A stretch of 64,000 bases of DNA from Rosellinia necatrix (GCA_021209875.1 JAGYVD010000002.1:4712001-4776000), one strand, 5' to 3'; counted from the stretch's first letter, positions 11,678-26,977 are shown. Translations and numbers: made by a program. Notes: generated by a model not told the origin, from the sequence alone.

Positions 11678-12099
11678 GATTCGGAAGGGAGTCGGCGTTG
11701 GGGGTTGGCGTTGGGGGTTGAGGCCAATTGCGCGGGGGTTAGCAGGTAGATAGTTACTGGCTCAATGGCTTGAGGTTCGGAATACCTGCACTCCTTCAAG
11801 ATTTTTGCTGGATCAGGATCAAGGCTCGTCTGGCTAGCTGCCCTTACCACTAGCCCCCAACTGCAGGTGGGACCCGACAGCGCTGGACCTTGCTGAAGGG
11901 CCGGGCGTGTTCCTGTCCGTGCCGGCACTTCACCGCCTAAATTTTCCAGGTGGCAGAAAAAGCGACGGCCGACAAGGGATCCATTCTATATTTTGTCTTA
12001 TCGCGATAACTACTAAATTCTATTAGTTCGGGCAGATCGATCGAGCAAACAGATTCCACCCCGAACAATGCACACACCTTGTGTTTTCTCAACACAACC
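11678..12099. promoter_or_regulatory. Shared divergent promoter of bL12m and MDN1
   Basis: The 422 bp between the two start codons must hold both core promoters and 5' UTRs. The MDN1 start lies in a strong context (ACAACCATGG). A short imperfect repeat GGCGTTGGGGGTT occurs twice at 11693-11720. No binding site can be named with confidence. Confidence 0.5.
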
Positions 12100-15000
12100 A
12101 TGGCGGATGTCGATGTGGGCTTACAAAGGGCGCAGCTCCTCGACGACGAGGCTCTCCTGGGCCAACTGCCGCCGGAATTACTGGAAATCATTCGCAACCA
12201 AACTGCGGCGAACTTCCTCGACGCCATCGCCGCCGCTGCACTGATACCCCAGACCACAAGCCCGGTTTTTATTTATTTCGAGCATGTCTTTGCCGACATC
12301 TGCGCAAGATGGCTACTCAAGCCTCGGGATTTCGGGCAGGAGGACCAGATTATCGCTGCTTTCGCGAGAATCCTCCCCTTTGCGCCACACCTCTCGGTGT
12401 TTTTAGAACAATATATAAGTGAGACCTCAGTCGCGCAGTTCCCTGGAGCACGGCCCTTCACGCTCAACTCACTTAACTCACTCTATACCGGCCACCTCTC
12501 TGGACCGGATCTTAGCCGAGCTCTCGTCGCATTTTGGAGGCTCGTGAATTTTGACCGGGAGACTTACGGACCGCTGGTACAACCTTCTCAAGTACAGGCG
12601 TTGCTCAAACATGAGCTAGCTTCGGTGAGATACCTTGCCGTCAAGGTATTATGCTGTCAGTTAAACGCTTCAGACCTCAAAGAGGAGGAACTTATGCAGA
12701 TACATGTTAATCACGAATCTATTCCTGCTGAGTCGCTTTGTTCTGATCTTGATGGAATGCATGTTGACTATGCTTTCCTCTCCTTGCTCGAGCACAAACG
12801 AGCCATGGAAATGGATAAATTCCGCTCGGAAGTGAAAAAGTCTTGCGCAGCTAGATCGACTGTCGCCAGGATCCCTCTACAACGACTGACAGACCAGGTA
12901 ATACAGTATGGAAACGTCATTCTCCCTCGACCAGCCGGCTCGCCTTCATCGCAGCCGAGTCTGGTGCACACGCCCACAACTTTGGCGAACCTTGAGAGCC
13001 TCGCGGGTAATCTTCAGAAGCCGGGACCAATTCTCCTTCATGGCCTACCGGGGTCTGGAAAGACATCGGTGGTGCAGGAACTTGCGCGTGAGCTCGGAAT
13101 GGAGTCGAGCATGGTGACGCTACACCTGAACGAACAGACCGATGCCAAGATGCTCATTGGCTTGTACTCAACAGACTCGAAACCTGGCTCCTTTTCATGG
13201 CGACCAGGCGTACTGACGACTGCCGTTCGCGAGGGTCGTTGGGTTTTGATCGAGGATTTGGATAGAGCCCCCAATGAGTTGATGAGTACACTTCTCCCGT
13301 TGGTCGAGCACGAGAAGCTCTTAATACCCAGCCGAGGAGAGACGATAAGGGCATCGAGTACGTTTCGGCTATTTGCCACGGTCAGAACTACAAAAGGGGC
13401 ACATGGCCAGGAGAATATACCAAACTTCTTAGGCCAAAGATTCTGGAACCTGTCAAGCATGAAGATCCCATCCTATGAGGAGTTGGAACAGATTGTCCTT
13501 GGAAGTTATCCTCTCTTGCACAAGTATATTCCTACTATCATGTCTGTGTACAAACGCCTCTGCAGTGTACTTTCAATGAGCTTTGCGCGCACTATCGAAC
13601 GCCTCGTTACCCCTCGCGATCTTCTTAAGTGGTGTCGTCGGCTCAAAGAAATTCTCATTGCTGCTAACTGTAAAACTGGCGAAGAGCCGATCAGCGAAAG
13701 GACTCGAGACTGGATGTTTATGGAGGCAGCTGATTGCTTTTGTGGCGGTCTCGCCAAGCAAGATACGAAACGTCTGCTTCTAAGCTGCATTGCAGAAGAG
13801 ATGCACTTACCTAAACAGCTCATGGAACATTACCTTGACGCTTACGTCCCGCAGATGGATGATAGTTCCAGCAACTTCAAAATCGGAAGGGTTATGCTGA
13901 TGAAGAAACATCAAGGGAACAGAGTGGTGAAGTCAAAAAAACCATTCGCAAATACCAGCCATGCAAAGCGACTGCTCGAGCAAATAGCCGTGGCTGTTAA
14001 GCTGCGGGAGCCCGTACTCCTCGTTGGTGAAACTGGAATCGGAAAGACGACCGTGGTACAGCAGTTAGCAGATACGCTTGGCCATAGGCTTGTTGCTGTG
14101 AATCTGTCGCAACAGAGCGAAATCGGTGATCTGATCGGGGGATTCAAGCCTGTTAACGCCCGTAGCCTCGCCGTGCCCTTAAAGGAAGAGTTTGAGGATT
14201 TGTTCGCTTCAACTGGGATATCGGCCACCAAAAACCAAAAGTATCTCGAACAGATAGGCAAGTGTACCGCCAAAGGCCAGTGGAGTCGGGTTTCAAAGTT
14301 ATGGCGGGAGGCACCAAAAATGTTTGGTAGGATCGTGGACGAACTCCAAGCAAAATCGGCAACGCGCAGTGGGGATTTAAATGATGTACCAGCTATGAAG
14401 CGGCGCAAAACAGAATCGAAGCTGCAGTCATTGCTTGACCTGAGACCACGGTGGGATATGTTCTCAAAGAATCTGGACCAGTTTGATGTTCAAGTTTCTG
14501 GAGGGTCTGGCAATTTCGCATTCGCCTTTGTGGAAGGGAATATTGTGAAAGCCGCAAGGAATGGAGATTGGGTACTATTGGACGAGATCAACCTAGCATC
14601 ACCTGATACCCTCGAGAGCATCGCCGATCTGTTAGCATCAGGGCCTAATGACCAGCCCTCCATTTTATTGTCCGAAACGGGTGAGATTGAGCGCGTGAAA
14701 GCCCATCCCAGCTTTCGCCTTTTCGGTGCCATGAATCCAGCGACAGATATTGGCAAACGGGATCTGCCGCTTGGACTTAGATCACGATTTACCGAATTAT
14801 ACGTTGGCAGCCCAGATAAAGATTTAAAAGATCTTCTAACTATTATCAGGACATATTTGAGTGGAAAGAGTGCGAAGGACGACCAAGCAGCCGATGACAT
14901 AGCGAAGTTATATATGAATACTAAGCGACGGGCAGAGGAGAAGCGCTTAGTGGATGGTGCCAACGAAGTCCCTCATTTCAGTCTCCGAACACTTACTCGC

Positions 15001-18000
15001 GTTTTAACTTATGTTAACGACGTCTCTCCATTTTATGGCCTCAGGCGATCACTCCTTGAAGGCTTCTCTATGGGCTTCTTAACACTCCTTGATAGAGCAT
15101 CAGAGGAACTCCTCGTACCTCTAATTCATCACCACCTATTAGATAAGCACGGAAACGCTCGATCGTTGCTTTCCCAGCCGCCGAAGCATCCGAGTGATGG
15201 GAAAGAATACGTGAAATTTCTTAACAAGAATAAAGACCGCCATTATTGGCTGCTACAAGGCGCTGAAACGCCCGTCGAGCGCTCGGACTACATCATCACG
15301 CCGTATATAGAAAGAAACCTCTTGAATCTCGTTCGGGCTACATCGACGCGACGATTCCCAATTCTCATTCAGGGCCCTACCTCGGCCGGCAAGACCAGTA
15401 TGATTGAATATCTCGCGAATTATAGTGGCAATAAGTTCGTCCGCATCAATAATCACGAACATACAGACCTGCAAGAATATCTTGGGACCTACGTCTCCGA
15501 TGCCAGCGGCAAACTACGATTTCAAGAGGGCTTGCTAGTGCAGGCATTGAGGCAAGGACATTGGATTGTACTAGATGAGCTGAACCTTGCTCCGACCGAC
15601 GTCCTAGAGGCCCTTAATCGTCTCCTAGACGACAATCGTGAGCTTCTTATTCCCGAAACACAGGAATTCGTACGTCCCCACGAAAACTTTATGCTTTTCG
15701 CTACACAAAACCCTGCAGGGTTGTACGGTGGAAGAAAGGCGTTATCACGGGCCTTTCGCAACCGCTTCCTTGAGCTTCATTTCGATGACATCCCTGAAGA
15801 TGAACTCGAGACGATTCTTCAAAAGCGCAGCATATACACCGCGCCATCTGACTGCAAAAGGATTGTTAATGTATACAAAGAGTTGTCGAGATTACGACAG
15901 ACTAGCCGACTATTTGAGAATAAAGACAGTTTTGCGACGCTCAGAGATCTCTTCAGATGGGCCCTGAGAGGTGCGGAATCGCGCGAGGAAATCGCAGCTA
16001 ATGGTTTTATGCTCTTGGCTGAAAGGGTGAGGAACGGGGAAGAACGTCTAGCCGTCAAACAGGTCATCGAAGCTGTTTTTAAAGTCCAGATCGATCAGGA
16101 TCAGCTCTACGATCTGCAGAGGTCGCCATATCTCCGAACACAGCCCCCCGATAATAGCCAAGGAGTTGTTTGGACCCAGGCCATGCGCAGACTGTATGTT
16201 TTAGTTGCAAGCGCTCTTCGTCATAACGAACCTGTGTTACTGGTTGGGGAGACCGGGTGCGGGAAAACCACTGTTTGCCAGATACTTGCCGAATCAATGG
16301 GGAAACAACTGCACATTGTCAACGCTCATCAAAATACGGAGACAGGAGATCTCATCGGATCGCAGCGACCCGTTCGAAATCGTGGGGCAATCATAGACAC
16401 CCTGACGAATGATGTTGTGCAGGCACTCCAGACTTTACAACACAATGCCAATGGGGATACGGGTATATTGCTGTCAGAGTACCATGCCCTTGACAGCACA
16501 TTGTTATCTAATCTTCCGGAAGATATACGGCAGCGAATATCTGATAACGAAACCAAGAGTAAGGCCCTCTTTGAATGGGCTGACGGCAGCCTTGTTCAAG
16601 CCATGCGCAATGGTCAATATTTTCTACTTGATGAGATATCACTAGCAGACGACTCTGTTCTAGAAAGGCTCAATTCTGTTCTTGAACCCCAACGTACAAT
16701 TTTACTTGCCGAGAAAGGCGTCGAAAATTCCTTCGTCAGGGCCGATGCTAGTTTCCAATTTCTGGCAACGATGAATCCTGGTGGCGACTTTGGAAAGAGA
16801 GAACTCTCGCCAGCGTTAAGAAATAGGTTCACAGAGATATGGGTACCACCCTTGTCTGACAATGATGATATCCTTTGCATCATCTTATCAAATCTTGACA
16901 AGGAGTATGAGCCGTTTGCCAGGGTTATCGTTGATTTCTCCCAGTGGTTTGGCCAAACTTTTCGGACAACCGCATCGACAGCATTCTCGATTAGAGATAT
17001 CCTCGTTTGGGTAAATTTTATAAATAAGAGCAATAACGGTAATGGGCCATTATCTGTTATCCAGGGAGCCGCAACCGTGTTCATAGATACCCTTGGCGCT
17101 AACCCGTCAGCATTGATTGCCATCGACCCGAAAAGTTTAGATGAACAGCGGCAGAGGTGTCTTGATAAACTGAGCGACCTTATCGGCTGTGATGCCACCG
17201 CAGTGTACCGTGCTCCCTTGCACCTTGCCATCGAACCCACCGAACTGCGGATCGGAGAATATTCTATTAAGCGGAATGCCAACGAGAACTTCGAGGTCGG
17301 ATTTGCTCTAAATGCGCCAACGACTAAGCTGAATGCCATGAGGGTCATACGAGCCTTGCTAGTTGAGAAGCCAATTCTTCTTGAAGGCAGCCCTGGGGTG
17401 GGCAAGACAACATTAATTAGCGCTCTTGCTCGGGCCTGTGGGCAGCCTCTGACGAGAATAAACCTATCCGATCAAACCGATCTAATGGACCTCTTTGGCA
17501 CAGATATTCCGGTAGAGGGCGCCGAAGCTGGCCATTTTGCGTGGAGAGACGCTCCATTCTTACGAGCTATGCAGAATGGAGAATGGGTGCTTTTAGACGA
17601 GATGAACCTTGCGTCCCAATCAGTTCTTGAGGGTCTCAATGCCTGCCTTGATCACCGAGGAGAGGTGTACATTTCCGAGCTGGATCAGGTTTTTAAGCGA
17701 CACCCCAACTTTCGCCTCTTTGCTGCTCAAAACCCACACCACCAAGGAGGTGGAAGAAAAGGCTTGCCAAGTTCTTTCGTCAACCGCTTCATTGTTGTCT
17801 ACGCTGAAGTTTTCAGCGATGAAGATTTGCTTTTAATAGCCAGTCACAACTTCCCTGGGATCTCTCCTGATATCGTCAACCAAATTATTAGGTTTATTTC
17901 CAATCTTGAGACGCGCATTGTAGTTGAGAAGGCTTTCGGATCTCAAGGCAGTCCTTGGGAGTTCAATCTTCGTGATACCCTTCGTTGGCTGCATCTCCTT

Positions 18001-21000
18001 ACCTCTGCTGACCCGCTTCTCTCAACCGGTGCAGTGGATGACTTTTTGAATATCACCATACAACAGCGCTTTCGGAGTGGCAGGGACCGTTCAGAGGTGA
18101 ACAAACTATATGCTGAAGTGTTTGGATCGCTCCCAAAAGACCATCAACTGTATTATGACATCAGTGCTTCAGCGTTTCAGGTTGGCTTAGCACACACGGT
18201 GCGCAACAACCTACTAAAACCTTTGCGTCCCCCAGGCATCGATCTTGTTTCAAGATTGCGAGAGCTAGAATCTCTGCTTATATGCGTTAAGCACAACATC
18301 CCTTGTATTCTTGTTGGCCCTTCGGGTTGTGGCAAGTCGGTTCTCCTCCGACAAATCGCTTCTCAGGCCGGGAAATCGCTCGTTACATTTCCAATGAATG
18401 CTGACATTGACACAATGGATCTCATCGGGGGATTTGAACAGTCAGATCCCCTAAGAGAGGTCAATGTTTCTTTGAGGCGCCTAAGTTTAGCTTTGGAACT
18501 ATCAACCGTTGGGGCCTTGCCGCAAAGTGTTCCTGATGTGGCTGTTGACCTGCTTTATGCCCTCAAAAGCCGAAACCATCAAGCAAATGATCGTACTTAC
18601 GTGTTGAATCTTATTGACAGGCTACACGCTCAAACTTCCTCTGGTTCTAACCTCGAATTAGCCCTTAAAGAAGCACAGGATCTTCTTCAACGACCTACTA
18701 GCGTCGCGGACCCAAGATTCGAGTGGCTAGATGGAGTGATTATCCGAGCTCTACAAATGGGCGAGTGGCTCGTACTCGACAACGCAAATCTTTGTAACGC
18801 CTCTGTTCTAGATCGTCTGAACTCATTATTAGAACCAGAAGGATCCTTGATTATAAACGAACATTGCGAAGCGGATGGAGAGCCCCGAATCATTAAACCA
18901 CATCCCGACTTCCGGATATTTTTGACTGTTGATCCCCGGTACGGTGAGCTCTCGAGGGCCATGAGAAACCGCGCCGTCGAAATTTATATTGAGCCGCGAT
19001 CCTTGATTGCAAGTAGCTGGGCTGGGAAAATTACCGATGTTGAGGCCGATTTAGAACGATATAAAACAATGTTGGCAGCTATGTCCCACGACAGTGCCAA
19101 CGAAACCCATTTACACCGGCTAGCTATTGATAGCCTATCTCTCGACGACTTAAGACTTGGCCCAAGAATATCGAGATTAACAAATTGTTCCATTGTGATA
19201 AGTTCACTATACGGGGGCAATCTCATTTCCGAACAAGTCGCTAGCTCAATACGCCCGATCGCCCCGTCGCAACTAACATCTGACATCCTTTACTCGACAC
19301 GGAAGCTTTGCAAATTATCAGCGGAGCAATCTTCATGTGGCATCACGGAGTTTCTGGTGAGCTCCTCTCTCTATCATCCTTTCTTCGTGTTCTAACTTTA
19401 TGTAGCCTCTGCACCCTTTACAGAATTCTCCTATTATACCTCTTCTACATGAAACTTCTTCCCCATTACTATTCGGTATGGCAGTATGCTACGAATTGTC
19501 TTGGCATTTATCGGAGGCCTGGGGGGCTCTCGAGCTACAGAGATCCCAAGCAGTTAACGTACAAATATCCGGCCTTAATCGATTGCAACGTTCGTATATT
19601 GTAGATGAAGTCCCCGCCGTGCAAAAAGATTCGACTGCCCGGTCGTCTAGGTTCCTTGTTGGTGTCCTCCAAGCACTTGAAACTTATGTTAGGAGCGAAT
19701 TACAAACCCCTACTTGGGAGAATGTGAGTATGCCACCATTTTTACCATATCACATGAATGGCTAACCCTAGTAGCAAAATAAATCTGTTTTTAGGGATTT
19801 GATTCACTCTTGGAAGAGGACATTCTACTTCCTTACTCAACCAACGTTTGAAGAGGCAACCTTTCAAGCTCACTTGGGTCATATGTCCACCAATTTCAAC
19901 GACCATCTGGAGAACGTTAGCAATACAAGTACACGTCATTTGGTCACAACTGTTGGAAATGGCTTAAATGAATGTTTCATATCTGGATTTAAGCTCTCAA
20001 CTGGCTTAAGTATGGAAGGATTGTGGAAAGTACTGAGGCCCATACCGATCCAAGATGAGCGTGTGTTTGAACAGCTTGTTCATATGGAGGGTCTTGCGGT
20101 CCAGTTCGATCAAGTGAAATGGAAATCAACAGCCGCTCCAACTGACTTAGCTAAGATCATGGATTCATTTGTCCAAGCTTATCGCCTTGTGCGACTAGGT
20201 GAAGCGAATATGGACACACTTTTCCAACCATTACAGACCGAGATAGAACGAATGCACAGCCGTTTTGCTAATGAGAGCCCTCTTACCCCTCCACTCTTCG
20301 CCGCCGAATTCGAGACCATTAGACAGCTCATCACTATTGACTACATTTGTAGACAAGACGGGTATCTGCCGGCAGTAAATGAGGTCACCTCCTTGTCCGA
20401 CACATCACTAGTCACGCTCCTGCGTGTCAACAGTGCAACGAATACATCTAAATCACTGCAAAGCATACAAACACTCATCCAAGATGATCGGCAGTTACCC
20501 CAGTGGGGGGGAAGCCTATCGACTAAAGTCGTACGAAAGCTCAACAGCATTGGCTTGGAATCGTTGAGCCGTCTCGTCTCACTCGAAACAGAACTACCTC
20601 TGATAGCAGGTCAAATAAGCCAACATTCAGGTTCTATCACTGCTAACCAGTCGAAAAAGCTTAATGAGGTTCTGTGGCATTTGATGCTAAATATTTTATC
20701 GGTTTGCGATTCTCATCTAGTAGAGATATTTCTCGCAGCTCGGAACAACTTAGTTACCGACCAGATACTCGAATCTATTTGGTATACTGGGGAGGGCTTG
20801 TCGTTCAGACTTGAAATTTTTTTCCCTCAATCAGTTGCTCATCACCTTGACGGCTCCTCTAGCACAATCAATAAGCACTTTGCCCTTACGTTCGTGTCCC
20901 TGATCGCACATCAAACTAGCGGCTTTATGGACGACATCTACTTGGCAAGCGCTTGGATCCAGTTTTCCCTTGCCTTGGTCAAGTTGTATATCCCCGACAA

Positions 21001-24000
21001 AGTCTTCGACCCGCAACTACGTCCACTTGTCGAACTTAGAAGTTATGACGAACTTTTCCGAGATCTTAAGGATCAACTGCAGGCTCTAGAGGACTATAGC
21101 AAATTTCAGACAGGGCAGACAACAAGTCTACGCTGTGACATCATCAAGGAGGATATATTGTCTATTGGAGCCCGGCCGACTGTGGCCCAAGTTGCATACC
21201 GGCCCAAAACCTCGAAGCTCGCCAAGATTCAGACGGAGTTTAACAATATCCTCAAAGTTCTACTCGGAAGTGATCTTAATTCCATTTTATTTCAACATTT
21301 TATGGGATCAGACGCCGCTACCCAGGAGCTCCAGGTGATTTACGAAAATATATCAAGGGTCAGTTCTAGGTTGATGCATAGCTTCCGTGCATATGAGGAT
21401 ATTATGCTACCAACTGTTAATATTCTACATTGCTTAAACCTTGGTATATCTCTGGGCAGAGAGGCGAAGTTGCGGTCAGCGCTCCAGAAATTTCCATCGA
21501 CAAAGCTTTTGGGCCTGGTACCCTTCTTAGGTGGCAAGCCGGGAACCCCTATACCACGGGAGGTAACGTCGATGGGAACAGAGCTTTTACAATATGCCGC
21601 GGCGGTTAGAAGCATTGACGGCCTTCAAGGCATTGGTCACATCCAGCAAGCGATTTTCGAAGTCATTCATGATCTTTATGGCCAATGGACCCAGAAACTT
21701 GAAGAAGACAAAAAAGCCGAGGAAGCAAAGAATAACTTGTTTCGTTACCGAGGTGGACAAGAAGAGGAAGAGGCTGCAGAGCAAGCAGCTTTCAACGAGC
21801 TCTTCCCAGGCTTCCATGACGAAGAGGAAGATCTACCTAAACCTCCCAAGATCAACAACGCTCGGGGAACTGCCATTAAACTAGCCCAGCTACATAGGAC
21901 AATTTTCTTGACTCCTCAGAACACACAAGAGAGCCTCAAAATTCTTATAAACCACGTCACAAAGAAGATCTGTCAGACTACCGACCATGGTCTCGGAGAC
22001 CGAGACTTGCTCTCAGCAACCCTCCTCGCTCTAGAAGGGGAGGCGACAAACCTCACAGCTACTACCACACCTACTGACTATAATTTCTACATCGATACAA
22101 ACCTTGCCGAAGCTCGCAGGCTCGTCAGTTTAGTTAGCGAAATCCGTGAACGTTTCCATCAGCTTCAATGTGTAGATGAGATCGGCCATCTACAACCACT
22201 TGCTGACGTTGTGGCAGCTTGTGATACTATCTTCGAGCTTAGCCATATTGACCCTCTTGCCAAAGTCATATCAAAGGTTGAGCAGCTCCATGCTTTCGTA
22301 TACGAGTGGCAGTTTGGCGGATGGGCAAGCAAAACCTATGGTGCTCTGCCTCTTTACACCCGCCTAACCGATATGCTTGTTTCTTGGCGTCGCCTAGAAC
22401 TTTCAACGTGGAACAAGCTGTTCGATATGGAAATCGCAAAGTGTAATGACGATGCAGCCTCCTGGTGGTTTATCGCATATCAGGCTATTATTTCTGCGAC
22501 AATAAACCTGTCCCAAAATACCCAAGGCTTCCACAGCTACGCTTTAAGTTTGATGAAAGAACTTGAGAATTATTTCTCCTTGGCCCCAGTCGGCCAGTTT
22601 ACTGGTCGACTCAGTCTCTTGAAGCAGCTGCATATCCAACTCACGCTCCTTGTGTCAGAGGCTCCAGAATTAACCGTCATACGCGATAGCCTGCGTAATT
22701 TTATTGACTTCTACATGCGCTACGAAAAACCGGTCAATGATTTAATACGCAGCGGTCGAATCCCAATCGAGAAACAAATGAAAGATGTGGTGCTTTTGGC
22801 AAGCTGGAAAGATACTAATATTGTTGCACTAAGAGAGAGCGCCCGAAAGTCTCATCAAAAGCTATTTCGAATCGTCAGAAAGTTTCGAGACGTGCTCAAT
22901 CAGCCAATGAAGTTAATCATAGACAAGGAGTTACCGGATGTAATCTTAGACGAAATGGTCGTCTCGAATAAGCCTCGCAGCCTCCCTTCATTTGATCTGA
23001 ACGCCTTTGATGAATGCGACAAAAACATCCCGGATTGGGTGGATAAATATAGGCGTTTAGCCAACGTGCAGCGTACCGTTCAACTTATGAGCAAATTGAG
23101 TCAACTCCCAGAGTCCGCTATTGATGCTCCAGGAATTATCGGCGACTTTCTATCAAACCTGAACGCACAAATAGTCGAGTTGCGAAAAGAAACGCCTTCA
23201 GTTCTTAATGACGAAAATAAGAACATTGTGAAACACCTAAAATCGCGGAAGCGAAAGCTCTTTGCTGAAACTCTGAAGGCTGTCAGACAAATGGGGTTCC
23301 CATATAACCTTGGCCTAGATACACTTGCCAAGCAGGGCACGCTTTCTACGGTCCTCGCGTCAACATCTCCTCTGACAGGCAGCAACTTGACTATACTAGA
23401 TGGGATAGACCATTACTTCTATCGGATTTTAGATCTGGCACCACGCGTTAGGAACACAGCTCAAACCCACTCAGAAGACTTGACCGCAGCAGAGATAAAT
23501 AGAAGTGTTGGGCTGTTTGAGGGCATTATGTATAGCACTCTCCGTCGGAGAACTGAACTTCAAGCATCATTGAATGACCTTGCAGCTCTAAGGGAATCCT
23601 CAGATTTACTCCAATCTCTCGCAAAGGCGCGGAACGGAAGCAAGATTCAAGTCGGAGATATCGCAAACAGCTATCGACGGTCTCCCGCCTGGCTTGCTGA
23701 AATTTTGGGTGTTGGTATCCAGCTCATTGAACTACACGGTAAATTCGGAGGTCTTGATAATAGCAAAGTCCTTGATCTTCTTGGTCTTTGGAAAGAGCGG
23801 ATCGCATCCCTTTCGACTAGACTTGAATCTCTCCCAGTTCTCCCGGCTGGCCTAATTACTGCAGAACACTCACAAGTGACGAAAGATATAGATTCGTCCT
23901 TCAGTGAATTACGCAAGTGTTTGAACGATTCCTGCCAAGAACAGCCCGATCTGGCATTTTTGATTGAGCAGATCCAACATTGGGCTATTATTCCGGGAAG

Positions 24001-26977
24001 GGTAAGCAGTACGTCTGACGACACAAGGCAAAGCATTGAGACCCTCACTCAAAACATTAAAACGCTCTGTGACAGTATGCTTGTTGCAATAGAGCAATTT
24101 AACAAGACTACGAGAAATTTATGCGGCTCACCTGATGAACCGAGTTGGTTGCTCAAGCATGATGAGCAATTGGAAATATCGATCCAAACCCTTCATATGA
24201 CTCGAATTCGGGGAAACATATGCAATGTTCTTGAAATCTGTAAACAGATCGACTGGGACGACCAAATTGTGAGCGTATTAGGACCATCTCTCGTGGCCAC
24301 GGTTGCCCCGATAGTATACCAATATGAGAGTATCTGCAACCAGTTTATCCAACATCTTGCCAGCAGTCACCAAATAATATGCAAATTGGGCTCTACGTTG
24401 GGTAAACACTTCAACCACCTTGCATCTGAAGGCTTTTGCACCCCGCAAGAGAAAACTGAAGAATCTGCCGGACAAAGCGAAAATCTTGAGGGCGGCACTG
24501 GACTTGGGGATGGCGAAGGCGCAGAAGACATTAGCAAAGACATACAGCCCGATGAAGATCTAACCGAACTGGCCCAAGAGAAGAACGCTGACTCGAACCG
24601 GGACATGGAAGACGAGAAAGATGCCGTTGACATGGCTGATGAAGACCTAGAAGGTGATAACAATAGCGTTGATGGGAAGGATGACGAAAACGGATCAAAT
24701 TCGGATGACGATGAGGCTAGAGATGAAATGGACGAAGAGCGTGGCGACGTCGATGACTTGGACCCAACAGCTGTTGATGAGAAGATGTGGGATGGTGCCG
24801 ATGAGGAAGAAGCAGAGAAAGACCAGAAGGGCGACAAGCCAAAGGGGCAGAAGAAGAAAGATGAACCAATAGCTGCCGGCGAGCAGCCCGAGGCACAAGA
24901 CCTTCGCCCAGACGAAGGTGAACAAGCCGATGAGGGCCAGGACGAAGAAGCCGGTGCAGAAATGGAGGAAGACATCCAACATCACGAGGAGCCCAATCAA
25001 CAAGACCCAAATGTTCAGGATCAGGATACCCTTGCTCTGCCTGACGACATGGAAATTGATGGGAATGATAACGAGTCCCTCTCGTCGATTGACGATGACG
25101 AATTAGATGAGCTGTCAGATGTAGACCAACAAGAAAGAGAAGAGAAGGCATCAGGTGACCAGGAAAATGACGAGGAGGACGAAACGGAAGTGGATGCAGG
25201 GCCCATAGAAGACGGCAAAGACGACAATATAGACCAGGGGCCAGAGGATGACAGTACCCAGGTACAGGACGACGAGACAATGGAGCAAGACCAAGAGGAA
25301 GTGCCCGAGGAAAAAGACGAAATAGAAGAAGCGTCCAAGAGCGATCCCAATGGAAACAACGACCACGTCGTTCCAAGCGATGCAAGAGGCGGTGGCCAAG
25401 ACCAAGATGACGATCAAGGCGAGGAGCATGATAATTCGCAAGACTCCACTGCTCAGAGAGAGGTAGGCCAAGCAGGCGAGGATGCACTTGACCAAGACAA
25501 ATCTGAAGGTCAGAAGGGAAGCTTGTCTCAATCTCATGACCAGCCTACGGAAACAGACCCGAATGATGGTATAGAAACGATGGAGTCAAATCCGTTTAAA
25601 GCTCTTGGAAATGCCCTAGAAAAATGGCACAGACAACAACAAGATATTAAAGCGGCTCAAGAAAATAAAGCCCAACAACCAAATGAAGAACAAGACACAA
25701 ATATAAAGGAATTCCAGCATTTGGAAAATGATGAGGCCGCTGCGGAGGCACAAGCAATGGGCACTGCCACCGAAGAGCAAACTCAACATATGGACGATGC
25801 CATGGCAATCGATGACGATGAAGATCAACCCCCAAGTAATCAGATTCTACCCGAAGATAATGATGCCAATGGCGAAAAAGATGCTGATGAGATGGATACC
25901 TCAAAAGCTGAGGAGCAGCAAAGTAAGAAAGACGAACAAAAAGAGGAACGAGATACCGGCGTGACTACACATCAAGGCACCTACAACCGGGATGGAATAT
26001 TGCCCCCTAATGGAGTACCAATCTCTGAAGACCTTGAAGATGCCATCCAGGAAACTTCAACGCAGTTGTCCTCTACCCATTTGGAGCCAGGGTTGCTGTT
26101 GAGAGACTATGAAGAATCGATGCGACAGTGGACGAACTTCCAGACCAAAACACACCCGCTGTCGCTTTCTCTCACCTCGCAACTTCGACTTATTTTAACT
26201 CCATCGCAGTCTACAAAGCTTTCCGGATCTTACAGAACCGGCAAACGTCTCAACATCAAGCGGATTATTCCGTATATCGCTTCTAGTTATAAAAGGGACA
26301 AGATTTGGATGCGAAGGGCGATCCCAACTAAGCGCTCATACCAGATCTTACTCTGCGTTGATGACAGCAAGAGCATGGGCGAATCTAGCTCCGGCGAGCT
26401 TGCACTCGAGTCTCTCGTCATGGTGTCACGGGCCTTGACAATGCTTGAAGTTGGCCAGATTGGTGTTTTAGGTTTCGGCGCGAACGCGTTTATGGCCCAT
26501 GAGTTTTCAGAACCATTCGCATCCCACGATGCCGGGGCCAAGGTATTGCAGCAATTCGCCTTTCAGCAAGATCACACAAACATCCAATTCCTCATCCGCC
26601 GAACGATTGACCGTTTCCGACTAGCCCGCCAGCAAAGCACCATACGCGGTTCGGAAGACCTTTGGCAGCTGGCCCTCATTCTCTCTGATGGTCTCACTCC
26701 TTCCTCAGAACACGAAAATATTCAAGTTCTCCTTCGCGAAGCGATCGAAGAGCGCATCATGATCGTTTTTATCATCATGGATGATACAACGAAGAAGAAG
26801 GAGCAGAGCGTGCTCAAGCTCAAGAAAGTCAAATTCTTACCCAATGATGAGATCAGGACAGAATACTATCTCGATACTTTCCCTTTCCAGTACTACCTCG
26901 TGGTACATAATCTTGAAGATCTCCCGGGTGCACTAGCAGGATTGTTGAGGACATGGTTTGCGGAGGTCAATAGCTAA
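12100..26977 (+). CDS. mdn1: Midasin (MDN1/REA1), giant dynein-like AAA ATPase
   Basis: Pre-60S ribosome remodelling ATPase that strips the Ytm1 and Rsa4 assembly factors in nucleolus and nucleoplasm. Exons 12100-19356, 19424-19723 and 19775-26977 give 4919 residues, matching the family's near-4900 length. Six AAA modules carry Walker A loops at about residues 315 (GLPGSGKT), 643 (GETGIGKT), 1092 (GPTSAGKT), 1383 (GETGCGKT), 1763 (GSPGVGKT) and 2073 (GPSGCGKS); Walker B forms such as LLDEINLAS and LLDEMNLAS are clear. A long helical linker follows, then an Asp/Glu-rich region (about 4080-4580), then the C-terminal MIDAS (VWA) domain with DDSKSMGES near 4716, keeping the DxSxS metal-binding motif that docks on UBL domains of Rsa4/Ytm1. 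I take the ATG at 12100 over the in-frame 12079 for its context. For intron 2 only the acceptor at 19774 keeps frame. Confidence 0.97.

Noticed and set aside
24367..25537. Several antisense frames of 100-256 codons under the midasin acidic region
   Set aside because: GA-rich sense codons for Asp and Glu give Ser/Leu-rich antisense frames automatically; no independent motif.
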